NCBI GenBank assembly: GCA_964471915.1
Contig: CAYYID010000014.1
Span: 1-64,000 of the forward strand
Length of the DNA stretch: 64,000 bases
Direction of reading: 5' to 3'
Origin: JAIEPW01 sp964471915
GTDB taxonomy: Bacteria; Acidobacteriota; Terriglobia; Bryobacterales; Bryobacteraceae
This document shows positions 7,917 to 16,678 of the stretch, piece after piece; positions within the stretch are counted from its first letter, which is position 1; each line of letters opens with the position of its first letter. A program made the position numbers and the translations under genes. The notes under the pieces were generated by a model. The model was not told where the DNA came from and ran no database searches. It worked only from the letters and a program-made list of their open reading frames with translations.

Positions 7917-8781
7917 TCAGAGCCGCTTCAGATACCCGATGCTCTGCTCCAGGCTGGCGACGGGATCCCCGGCCGTCTCGTCCTGCTCCACGAAATAGTG
8001 CCGGACCCCAGCCGCCCGCGCGGCGTCCAGCACCGCCCGGAAATCGATGGCTCCGGAGCCGGCTTCGCGGAACGCGTCCTTGCCGACGTTCTCCGAGAAG
8101 CCGCGGGGCAGCGTGGCGAGTTTGTCCTTCAAGTGGACCAGCGGCACGCGGCCCTTGAGATTGGCCAGCAGCCGCGCCGGGTCCTCGCCCGCCACGCTGG
8201 CCCAGAAGACATCGCACTGCCAGGCGACCAGTTGCGGATCGAAGCGCTCGAAGAGGACGTCGAAGGCGCGGCGGCCGGGCGCGGGGTCGAACTCGAAGGC
8301 GTGGTGGTGGTAGGCGAGCTGGATGCCGGCTTTGCGGAAGACGTCGCCAGCGCGGTTCATGCGGTCCGCGAAGGCGGCGGGGTCGCGGCGCTCGTCACCC
8401 GGGGAGCAGGTAGGCGATCACGGCATAGCGCACGCCCGCGGCCTGCAGCTCGGCAGCCACCGCTTCGGCCGTTAGCGGAGTAGGGAAGGCCTCGCCGGCC
8501 ACTTTGCGCCAGAGGTCCCAATTGCCGGTGACGATGGGGGTTTCGATGTGCGCGCTGGGGCAGGCGAGGCCGTGCGCGGCGAGCAGCGGGCGGAGGCGCG
8601 CGAGGTCGCCGCGCAGGATCTCGACCTCCTTGTAGCCCGCGGCGGCGAGGCGCTGGAGGGCCGCGGGGGCGGCGTCGGGCAGGACGCGGCGCAGGGTGTA
8701 GAGTTGGGCTCCGAAGTTCATGGTGCGGGGTGCGGCGAAGGCGGGGGCGCCGAGGAGGGCGATCCAGGATCGGCGGGTCAT
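7917..8781 (-). pseudogene. Sugar phosphate isomerase/epimerase (AP-endonuclease-2-like TIM barrel), frameshifted
   Basis: The N-terminal part starts at the ATG 8781 with a twin-arginine-like leader (MTRRSWIALLGAPAFAA) and contains FGAQLYTLR and AAGYKEVEI, typical of the xylose-isomerase-like TIM-barrel family. It runs to AVIAYLLPG and meets a stop near 8395. The C-terminal part continues in another frame (GDERRDPAAFADRMNRAGDV, then YHHHAFEF and LVHLKDK) and ends at 7917. Removing one base from the CCCCGGG run at about 8398-8404 restores a single protein of about 287 residues. This is either a real disrupted gene or a homopolymer sequencing error. Confidence 0.75.
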
Positions 8782-8849
8782 TGGGGTTCCGGGGTCCAGT
8801 GTAGCGCGGCGTGCGGTAGACGGTGCAGAAGGGCAGATGCGGTAGAAGG

Positions 8850-8894
8850 CAGAACGGGGGCAGAACGGGGGCATCCCCCACCATCCCCCGAACT
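8850..8894 (-). repeat. Dispersed G-rich repeat core (copy 2, inverted)
   Basis: Reading the minus strand from 8894, AGTTCGGGGGATGGTGGGGG is followed by ATGCCCCCGTTCTG, matching the core at 10-53. The CAGAACGGGGG end is duplicated as an 11-bp tandem (8850-8860 and 8861-8871). The GGGGTCCCGG end of the core is missing. Lies just upstream of the frameshifted epimerase gene. Confidence 0.75.
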
Positions 8895-8931
8895 CTGATG
8901 CGCGAGCGCGCAGCGGTTTTGCCATCAATCA

Positions 8932-9304
8932 GTTGGCGGGATTTCGCTGGAGGCCGAAAGTGGCTCAGGAGCGGTCTGAGGCGGATTTCGCGATTGCTCG
9001 CCAGGGTGTTTCCGTCGCCGGGAAGGGCGGATTTATTGGGCTTCCGAGGGCGCGGCGGATCGGGCGCGTGAGTTGCCGGCAGCCAACAACCGGAGTGTCC
9101 GCAAGAGGTCGAGAAAGTGGTTCAGGCGGGTTCGGAGGTAAGCTCGCGGATTGCGGGAGATGCAGTTAAGTTGAGATCTTGCAATGATTTGTAGGTAGGG
9201 GTCCCGGAGTTCGGGGGATGGTGGGGGATGACCCCGTTCTACCCCGTTCTACCCCGTTCTGGCTTCTGGCTCTACCCCGTTCTACCCCGTTCTGGCTTCT
9301 GGCT
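8932..9304 (+). repeat. Tandem duplication, unit 1 (about 373 bp)
   Basis: Begins GTTGGCGGGATTTCGCTGGA and repeats from 9305 with only scattered substitutions and one 2-bp indel (CGCAAGAGGTCG versus CGCAAGGTCG), so the period is 373 bp before the indel and 371 bp after. The unit ends with the dispersed core (9198-9240) and decamer repeats ACCCCGTTCT (three at 9231-9260, two at 9274-9293) separated by GGCTTCTGGCT. No reading frame has a plausible start, ribosome-binding site or protein-like composition, so it is treated as non-coding. Confidence 0.8.
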
Positions 9305-9750
9305 GTTGGCGGGATTTCGCTGGAGGCCGAAAGTGGCTCAGGAGCAGTCTGAGGCGGATTTCGCGATTGCTCGCCAGGGTGTTTCCGTCGCCGGGAAGGG
9401 CGGATTTATTGGGCTTCCGAGGGCGCGGTGGATCGGGCGCGTGAGTTCCCGGCGGTCAACAGCCGGAGTGTCCGCAAGGTCGAGAAAGTGGTTCAGGCGG
9501 GTTCTGAGGTAAGTTCGCGGATTGCGGGAGATGCAGTTAAGTTGAGATTTTGCAATGATTTGTGGGTAGGGGTCCCGGAGTTCGGGGGATGGTGGGGGAT
9601 GACCCCGTTCTGGCTTCTGGCTTTCTGGCTTTTCTGGCTTTCTGGCTTTACCCCGTTCTGGCTTTCTGGCTTTCTGGCTTGGCTCCGTTCTGACTCGGCT
9701 CCGTTCTGGCTCCGTTCTGGCTTTTGTCTGGCTTTTCTGCTTTTGATTTC
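9305..9750 (+). repeat. Tandem duplication, unit 2, with low-complexity tail
   Basis: Second copy of the 8932 unit up to the core at 9569-9612. After that the CCCCGTTCTGGCTTCTGG-type pattern degenerates into a pyrimidine-rich run of TTCTGGCTTT and GGCTCCGTTCT units to about 9745. Together 8782-9809 is the longest gene-free stretch in the window. Confidence 0.75.
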
Positions 9751-9809
9751 GAGTCTGACTGATCCCACCGAGGTGCTCTTGCCGCTAGACGAAAGCAAGG
9801 GGAACCTTA

Positions 9810-10334
9810 ATGACTACCTACCGACTGCGGTTCAAGGATTTCAACCCAAACAATTACTGGGGCTATCGGGTGACCGTGTTTCGCTCTTCGGAACCGATCA
9901 CGAACACACTCTTTCAGAACCAAGCCAAGTCCAGGCGCCGCGGGCAATGGCCGCTGGCGCAGGCGACGGTGTCGAATCGCGCGACCATAGTGATTCCCGG
10001 GGAAGGCGTACAAAGCGCCACGCAGGCCCAGTCGATCGCCACGCCAGAAGTGAACCCCGGATTCCAGGGAGGCCCATCGCAAGTGTCTCCCGGAGCGGGG
10101 ATGCAGATGTCGGCCGGAGCCGGGACGCCCGGCCTCGGCGCAGCACTGGCCGTCCTGCCGCTGCGACTGGACGTCGAAGTGATTCCGCCAGGAAGCGGTC
10201 CCGGGTCGGGCGTCTATTCGCGGTGGGCTTGCCGGGTGGACTTTCACGCTCCGGTCCAAGCCGGTTCTCCGCCAAGATCGGCGCCCTATTGGCGCGACCC
10301 GTCAGGGGAACTCTGGATGTACCTCTTGGGGTAA
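9810..10334 (+). CDS. Hypothetical protein
   Basis: 174 residues; the ATG follows AAGGGG with a 6-nt gap, a usable ribosome-binding site. The N-terminus (MTTYRLRFKDFNPNNYWGYR) looks folded, the middle is Gly/Ser/Pro/Gln-rich and low in complexity (GFQGGPSQVSPGAGMQMSAG), and the end is again beta-like (RLDVEVIPPG, then RWACRVDF). No known family and no signal peptide. It lies directly after the repeat region, so it could be a recently arrived or poorly conserved gene. Confidence 0.45.
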   Translation: MTTYRLRFKDFNPNNYWGYRVTVFRSSEPITNTLFQNQAKSRRRGQWPLAQATVSNRATIVIPGEGVQSATQAQSIATPEVNPGFQGGPSQVSPGAGMQMSAGAGTPGLGAALAVLPLRLDVEVIPPGSGPGSGVYSRWACRVDFHAPVQAGSPPRSAPYWRDPSGELWMYLLG

Positions 10335-10429
10335 GCATTCTGCGGCAATCAAATACGACTAAGCCTTTCAGATCTGCTGTTTACAAAGGGTTACAGGATT
10401 CTAACGTCTGCGGCTGTTACAATTGCATC

Positions 10430-10449
10430 CGAGGTGGTGTGCCACCTCG
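10430..10449 (+). promoter_or_regulatory. Perfect 8-bp hairpin in the leader of the cytochrome gene
   Basis: CGAGGTGG (10430-10437), TGTG loop, CCACCTCG (10442-10449), 31 nt before the ATG at 10481. A -10-like TACAAT lies at 10418-10423, so the hairpin would start just downstream of the transcription start. It has no T-run; read as a 5' stabilising or regulatory hairpin or an operator. Confidence 0.5.
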
Positions 10450-10480
10450 CACGGTTCTTTCTGGGAGAACACAAACAGCC

Positions 10481-11698
<1,218 letters not shown>

Positions 11699-11721
11699 TC
11701 CAGTTTCCGTTCCTGAAAATG

Positions 11722-11750
11722 AAAAGGCGAGCCTCCGGGCTCGCCTTTTT
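11722..11750 (+). terminator. Rho-independent terminator
   Basis: Perfect 12-bp stem: AAAAGGCGAGCC (11722-11733), loop TCCG, GGCTCGCCTTTT (11738-11749), with the T-run continuing to 11750. It ends the cytochrome transcript 23 bp after its stop codon. Confidence 0.95.
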
Positions 11751-11793
11751 CCTTTGCGGCGCGCACGCCGGATTTTGTTATGCTGCTCCGCAT

Positions 11794-12807
11794 ATGTCTG
11801 CACCCGAGATCCCGCCGTTCGTGCAAATGCAGCAGCACATTGAGAGCTTCTGGGTCGGCCGGTCGATCTACGCCGCGGCGTATTTCGGGCTGGCGGACCT
11901 GCTGAAAGGCGGTCCCCGGACGGTGGAGGAGATCGCCGCGGCGAGCCGGACGCATGCGCCCTCGGTGCGGCGCCTGTTGCGGGCGCTGGCGAGCATCGGG
12001 ATCTTCCACGAGGATCCGGACGGACGGTTCCGGTCCACGCCGCTGGCCACGACGCTGGAGTCCGACGCGCCGGCCACCCTGCGCTACACCGCGCTGTCCG
12101 AACTCGGGCAGGAGCACTACCAGGCATGGGAGGAGTTCCCGCACTCGATCGCGACCGGCGAGATGGCGTTCGTGAGGCGTTTTGGCATGGAAGCCTGGCC
12201 CTATTACCGGGAGCATGCGGAACATGCGGCGAACTTCAACCGTTCGATGACCGGCTTCTCGGAAGCGGTGATCGCCGGGGTGATGGAGGCGTACGACTTC
12301 TCGGGCTTTCGCAAGGTGGTGGACGTCGGCGGAGGGCAGGGCGCGTTGCTGGCCGCGATTCTGACGGCGGCGCCCGGGGCGCGCGGCGTGCTGTTCGATG
12401 CGGCGGAGGTGGTGGCCGGCGCTTCGCGGCTGGCGCCGGTGGCGGACCGCTGCGAAGCGGTTGCGGGGAATTTCTTCGAGGCGGTGCCCGAGGGCGGCGA
12501 CGCCTATGTCATGAAATGGATTCTGCACGACTGGACCGACGACCAGTGCCGGGTGATCCTGAAGAACTGCCACCGGGCGATGGCCGCCGGCGGCAAGGTG
12601 ATCGCCATCGACATGATTCTGCCGCCGCCGAATCAGCCGTCGTTCGGCCGGTGGATGGATCTCAACATGCTGGTGATGACGGGCGGCCGGGAGCGGACGG
12701 AGGCCGAGTTCGGGGAACTGTTCGCGAGCGCGGGGTTCCGCCTCACGCGGACGGCGCTGACCCCGTCCGGGTTCGGGGTTCTGGAAGGGGAGCGCGTCGC
12801 GCCGTAG
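11794..12807 (+). CDS. SAM-dependent O-methyltransferase (acetylserotonin/hydroxyneurosporene O-methyltransferase-like)
   Basis: 337 residues. An N-terminal winged-helix dimerisation domain (about 1-100, with LLRALASIGIFHE) is followed by a Rossmann methyltransferase domain with the SAM loop VVDVGGGQGALLAAIL and the ILHDWTDDQC segment, whose histidine is the usual catalytic base of plant-type O-methyltransferases. It ends with the typical LDLNMLVMTGGRERTEAEF-like segment (here DLNMLVMTGGRERTEAEF). A small-molecule hydroxyl acceptor is expected. TATGCT at 11779-11784 lies 9 nt before the ATG with no Shine-Dalgarno, suggesting a leaderless message. Confidence 0.88.
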   Translation: MSAPEIPPFVQMQQHIESFWVGRSIYAAAYFGLADLLKGGPRTVEEIAAASRTHAPSVRRLLRALASIGIFHEDPDGRFRSTPLATTLESDAPATLRYTALSELGQEHYQAWEEFPHSIATGEMAFVRRFGMEAWPYYREHAEHAANFNRSMTGFSEAVIAGVMEAYDFSGFRKVVDVGGGQGALLAAILTAAPGARGVLFDAAEVVAGASRLAPVADRCEAVAGNFFEAVPEGGDAYVMKWILHDWTDDQCRVILKNCHRAMAAGGKVIAIDMILPPPNQPSFGRWMDLNMLVMTGGRERTEAEFGELFASAGFRLTRTALTPSGFGVLEGERVAP

Positions 12808-12851
12808 TTGGTACTAGGGGTCCGGGCCGGATACACTGGTACTTCGGACAC

Positions 12852-15023
12852 ATGAAAATCTGGCTTCTGACTTTGGCCGCGGTGGCGGCGTGCGCGCAAA
12901 CGACGCTGCCCCTGCGCGTGGGCTCCACCGGGTCCGAGAGCGTGCGCGACGTGGCGGTGGATCAGCGCGGCAACCTGGTGACGGCCTGCACGTTCGAGCG
13001 GACGGTGGACTTCGATCCCGCCGCCGCGGAGCGTCCCCTGACCGCGAACGGCGGCATCGACGCCTGCATCGTCAAGTTCGACGCGGCGGGCAACTACCAG
13101 TGGGCGATCACCTACGGCGGTCCGGGCGATGAAGAGATCGTGTCGGTGGCGACGGACCTGCAGGGCAACATTTACGTGGCCGGCACTTTTACGGGCGGCG
13201 TGGATTTCGATCCCGGTCCCGGCGTGGTGCAGCGCACCAGCCGGGGCGGCCGCGATGTCTACTTCCTGAAGCTGACGCCCGAAGGCCGCCTGCTGTGGGA
13301 GTTTGACTTCGGCTCCACGCTTGACGACCAGGTGTATCACCTGAAGCTGGACAGCGCCGGCGGCATTTATCTCACCGGCTTCTATCAACGCACGGTGAAC
13401 TTCGGCACCGGCGGGGGCGTGGCGAACTTCACCAGCGCCGGCGGCAACGATCTGTACCTGGCGCGCTACGACACCAACGGCAATTACCTCAACGCGATCA
13501 GCATCGGAGCCAACGATGACGAGCGCGGCTATGCGCTGGGCTTCGACGCGACGGGCGTGATCTGGCTGTTCGGCAGCTTCGTTTCCCGCGTGGTCGATTT
13601 CGACCCCGGCAGCGCCGAGCGCGTGGTGGTGAGCCAGGGCGGCTCGGATTTCTTCCTCAGCCGGTTCACGCCGGAGCTGAACCACCTCTCGACGTTCGGC
13701 TTCGGCGGCGTGCAGGACGACACGCCCGCCCCCGGGGGCCTGTTCATCGACTTTCAGAACAACGTCTACCTGACGGGCAGTTTCCGGGGCACCGCGGATC
13801 TGAATCCGGGGCCCGGGGTGTTCAACCGCAACAGCCTGGGCGAAGGCGACGGCTTCCTGATCCGGCTGAACGCGCGGGGCGAGTTCCAGCAGGCGGTTTC
13901 GTTCGGCGGCACGGCGAACGATTCCGGGCTGCGCGTGATGGCGGATCTGAACGGCGCGATGTATGTCACCGGTTTCTACACGGCGCAGGCCAATTTCGAC
14001 CAGGGTCCCGGGACCCGGCTGCTGACCGCCAACGGGCGCAGCGGCGCCACCGACGGCTTCATCGTGCGCTACAACCCGAACAGCTCCATCGGGTGGCTGC
14101 AGAGTTTCGGCGGCACGCCTTCGGCCGGTCTGGAGAACAACGGCGCCGGCACCGGCCTGGTCCCCGACGGGCGGGGCTTTCTGCTGCTGGGCGGGCGCTA
14201 CTTCGGCCGCATGACGTTCGGTCCCGCGCCGGGCGTGGAGATGCCGAACGAAGGCGCGTCGGATATCTTCCTGGCGCGGTTCGACTCCGAAGGACGCCTG
14301 GTCCGCGACCTCACGCAAGTGAAGCAGATCGCCGCGGTGACGGCCAACGCGAACTTCCAGATCACGCCGCTGACCGGCGGCAGCGTGCACACGCTGTTCG
14401 GCAACGCCATGACCACGTCCACCGAAGCGTTCGCCGCGGTGCCGCTGACGACGCGGCTGTGCGGCGTCGAGGTCCGCATCACCGACGCGGCCGGACGCGA
14501 GTGGCTCTCGCCGATGTACTTCTGCTCGCCCAACCAGATCAACTTCATCGCCCCGCGGGGTATGGCCGAGGGCCGGGCTTTCCTGAATCTTGTTTCGGCG
14601 ACGGACCGCGTGACGACGACGGTGGAGGTCGCGAAGTTGAGTCCGGCGATTTTCGTCATCGACGCGGTGGGCACCGGCGCCATCGTGTTCGGCGCAGGAC
14701 CGTTCCCAGGCCGGGTGGTCTCCGAAGCCGCGCCTTCGCGGCCGGGGGACCTGATCCTCGTCTATCTCGGCGGCCTCGGTCCGGTGACGCCGGACATCGC
14801 CGACGGCGTGTCCGTGCAGGCTTTGTACAACACCGTGACGCCGGCGCGCGTGCGGATCCAGAACCAGGAGGCGCAGGTCCTGTTCTCCGGTCTGGCGCCC
14901 GGCAATCCGGGCCTGTACCAGCTCAATGTCATCGTGCCGTCCGGTCTGGCGCCGGGGACTTACCCGCTGACCGTGACGATCGAGAACCGTACCAGCCCGT
15001 CCGTGCCCCTCGTGGTGCGATGA
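12852..15023 (+). CDS. Exported beta-propeller (SBBP/NHL-type repeats) protein with TIGR03437 C-terminus
   Basis: 723 residues; signal peptide MKIWLLTLAAVAACAQT. Repeated motifs such as DLQGNIYVAGTFTGGVDFDP recur about every 50 residues to around residue 480 and form a propeller; VDFDPG-type loops resemble calcium-binding-like turns. The last 240 residues are the TIGR03437 domain (FCSPNQINFIAPRGMAEGRA, then VLFSGLAPGNPGLYQLNVIV). A secreted or surface role is inferred; the domain is thought to act in sorting or anchoring but is uncharacterised. Its stop TGA overlaps the next ATG (ATGA at 15020-15023). TACACT at 12832-12837 is a possible -10. Confidence 0.85.
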   Translation: MKIWLLTLAAVAACAQTTLPLRVGSTGSESVRDVAVDQRGNLVTACTFERTVDFDPAAAERPLTANGGIDACIVKFDAAGNYQWAITYGGPGDEEIVSVATDLQGNIYVAGTFTGGVDFDPGPGVVQRTSRGGRDVYFLKLTPEGRLLWEFDFGSTLDDQVYHLKLDSAGGIYLTGFYQRTVNFGTGGGVANFTSAGGNDLYLARYDTNGNYLNAISIGANDDERGYALGFDATGVIWLFGSFVSRVVDFDPGSAERVVVSQGGSDFFLSRFTPELNHLSTFGFGGVQDDTPAPGGLFIDFQNNVYLTGSFRGTADLNPGPGVFNRNSLGEGDGFLIRLNARGEFQQAVSFGGTANDSGLRVMADLNGAMYVTGFYTAQANFDQGPGTRLLTANGRSGATDGFIVRYNPNSSIGWLQSFGGTPSAGLENNGAGTGLVPDGRGFLLLGGRYFGRMTFGPAPGVEMPNEGASDIFLARFDSEGRLVRDLTQVKQIAAVTANANFQITPLTGGSVHTLFGNAMTTSTEAFAAVPLTTRLCGVEVRITDAAGREWLSPMYFCSPNQINFIAPRGMAEGRAFLNLVSATDRVTTTVEVAKLSPAIFVIDAVGTGAIVFGAGPFPGRVVSEAAPSRPGDLILVYLGGLGPVTPDIADGVSVQALYNTVTPARVRIQNQEAQVLFSGLAPGNPGLYQLNVIVPSGLAPGTYPLTVTIENRTSPSVPLVVR

Positions 15024-16660
15024 AGCCGCTGCTCCACCTGGGGATGCCGGCCCTGCTGCTGGCGCAGGGGGTGTGGGAAACCCGGGCTCCCGTGCCGGTG
15101 GCGCTCACCGAAGTGTCCGGCGCGGTGGTGCGCAACCGGATCCACCTGGTGTGCGGCCTCACCGCTGCGGGCGCGACTACTGCCCACTTCGTGTACGACC
15201 CGTTCGTGGACACCTGGTCGCGCGCCGCGGACCTGCCGGTGGCGGGCGGCGCGGATCACTGCAACGTCGCCGCCGTGGACAACAAGTTGTACCTGCTCGG
15301 GGCCATCCGGATCGGCTCCAACTTTACGGACGGCAACACGTACCTCTATGACCCGGCCGTCGACCGCTGGGAGACCGTGGGCCGCATGTCCGAACCCCGC
15401 GGGTCGAGCGGCGTCGCCGTCATCGGCTCGCGCATCTACGTCGCGGGCGGCCTGCAGGGCAACCGCGTGCTCGCGGCGTTCGAGGTCTTCGATACGGTGG
15501 CGCGGCGCTGGACCACGCTGCCGCCGATGCCGACGCCGCGCGACCACCTGACCGCCCAGGCGCTCAGCGGCAGGTTCTACGCGCTGGCGGGACGGCAGGG
15601 TTCCATCGCCGCCTTCACGCCCGCCACCGAGGAGTTCGATCCGGTGACGAACGCCTGGCAGACGCGGGCGCGGATCCCGACCGCCCGCGGCGGTCTGGCG
15701 AGCGGGGTGATCGGCGGGCGGATCTTCGTGCTGGGCGGCGAAGGTCCGAGCGGGCGTCCCGAGCAGACGTATCCGCAGAACGAGGCCTTCACGCCGGCGA
15801 CGAACAGTTGGGAAACGTTCGCGCCGATGCCCACGCCGCGGCATGGCTTTTACGGCATCAGCCTCGCCGGGCAGATCTTTGCGCCGGGGGGCGGTCCCCG
15901 GATCGGCGGGACGTTCTCCGCCGTGCATGAGGTTTTCTACGCGCCGCCCCCGGGAGCGCCGCAACTCGGCGCGATCGCGAACGCGGCGAGCCTGGCGGCC
16001 GCCGCCGCGCCCGGCGCCCTGATCACCGTCTTCGGCATCGGCCTGGCCGCGGGGGAGCGCCGCGCCACCCGCGATCCCGCGCCGCTGCAAATGAACGCCG
16101 CCCGCGTGCGCCTCAATGGCCGGGACATGCCGCTGCTCTACACCGGGCCGGGTCAGATCAACGCCCAGATCCCGTATGACGCCGCGCCGGGCCGGTACCG
16201 GATCACGGTGTGGAATGCCGGAGTGGAGAGCCTGGAGGCGGAGGCGGAACTGGAAGTGGCGGAGACGGCGCCCGGCATCTTCACCACGAACCAGGGCGGC
16301 ACCGGGCAGGGCGCCATCCTGATCTCCGGAACCGGAGCGCTGGCGGACCGCAATCGTCCGGCGCGGCGCGGCGAGTTTCTGGAGATCTACGCGACCGGGC
16401 TGGGCCGCGTGAACCGGGACCTGCCGCTGGGCGCCGTCACGCCGGCCGCGGCGCTGTTTGAGACCATCACCGCGCCGGAAGTGACCATCGGCGGCGTGCC
16501 CGCCCCGGTGCTGTTTTCGGGACTCGCGCCCGGGTCGCTGGGGTTGTATCAGATCAACGTGCGGGTGCCGAACGGCGCTCCCGCGGGCGACGAAGTTCCC
16601 GTCGTGATCCGGATGCGCGGCGCCGCCAGCAACACCGCCACGGTCGCGCTGCGGGAATAG
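15020..16660 (+). CDS. Exported kelch-repeat protein with TIGR03437 C-terminus
   Basis: 546 residues, translationally coupled to the preceding propeller gene by ATGA. A short signal peptide (MKPLLHLGMPALLLAQG) is followed by six kelch-type blades to about residue 300, each with paired glycines and a spaced Trp (RIYVAGGLQGNR, RIFVLGGEGPSG, NSWETFAPMPTPRHG). The C-terminal domain (about 312-546) carries the TIGR03437 signature twice over: GPGQINAQIPYDAAPG and PAPVLFSGLAPGSLGLYQIN. It is likely a secreted binding protein acting with its neighbour; ligands are unknown. Confidence 0.87.
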   Translation: MKPLLHLGMPALLLAQGVWETRAPVPVALTEVSGAVVRNRIHLVCGLTAAGATTAHFVYDPFVDTWSRAADLPVAGGADHCNVAAVDNKLYLLGAIRIGSNFTDGNTYLYDPAVDRWETVGRMSEPRGSSGVAVIGSRIYVAGGLQGNRVLAAFEVFDTVARRWTTLPPMPTPRDHLTAQALSGRFYALAGRQGSIAAFTPATEEFDPVTNAWQTRARIPTARGGLASGVIGGRIFVLGGEGPSGRPEQTYPQNEAFTPATNSWETFAPMPTPRHGFYGISLAGQIFAPGGGPRIGGTFSAVHEVFYAPPPGAPQLGAIANAASLAAAAAPGALITVFGIGLAAGERRATRDPAPLQMNAARVRLNGRDMPLLYTGPGQINAQIPYDAAPGRYRITVWNAGVESLEAEAELEVAETAPGIFTTNQGGTGQGAILISGTGALADRNRPARRGEFLEIYATGLGRVNRDLPLGAVTPAAALFETITAPEVTIGGVPAPVLFSGLAPGSLGLYQINVRVPNGAPAGDEVPVVIRMRGAASNTATVALRE

Positions 16661-16678
16661 CGCGGCATAAGATAAGGC

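Noticed and set aside
9231..9293. ACCCCGTTCT decamers considered as an iteron-type origin
   Set aside because: No DnaA boxes, AT-rich stretch or replication gene nearby; the units are part of the variable tail of the dispersed repeat.
8932..9304. Possible small protein in the tandem repeat (frame with WRPKVAQERSEADFAIARQG)
   Set aside because: No ribosome-binding site, no conserved domain, and the 2-bp indel between the two copies shifts the frame, so the copies do not preserve a product.
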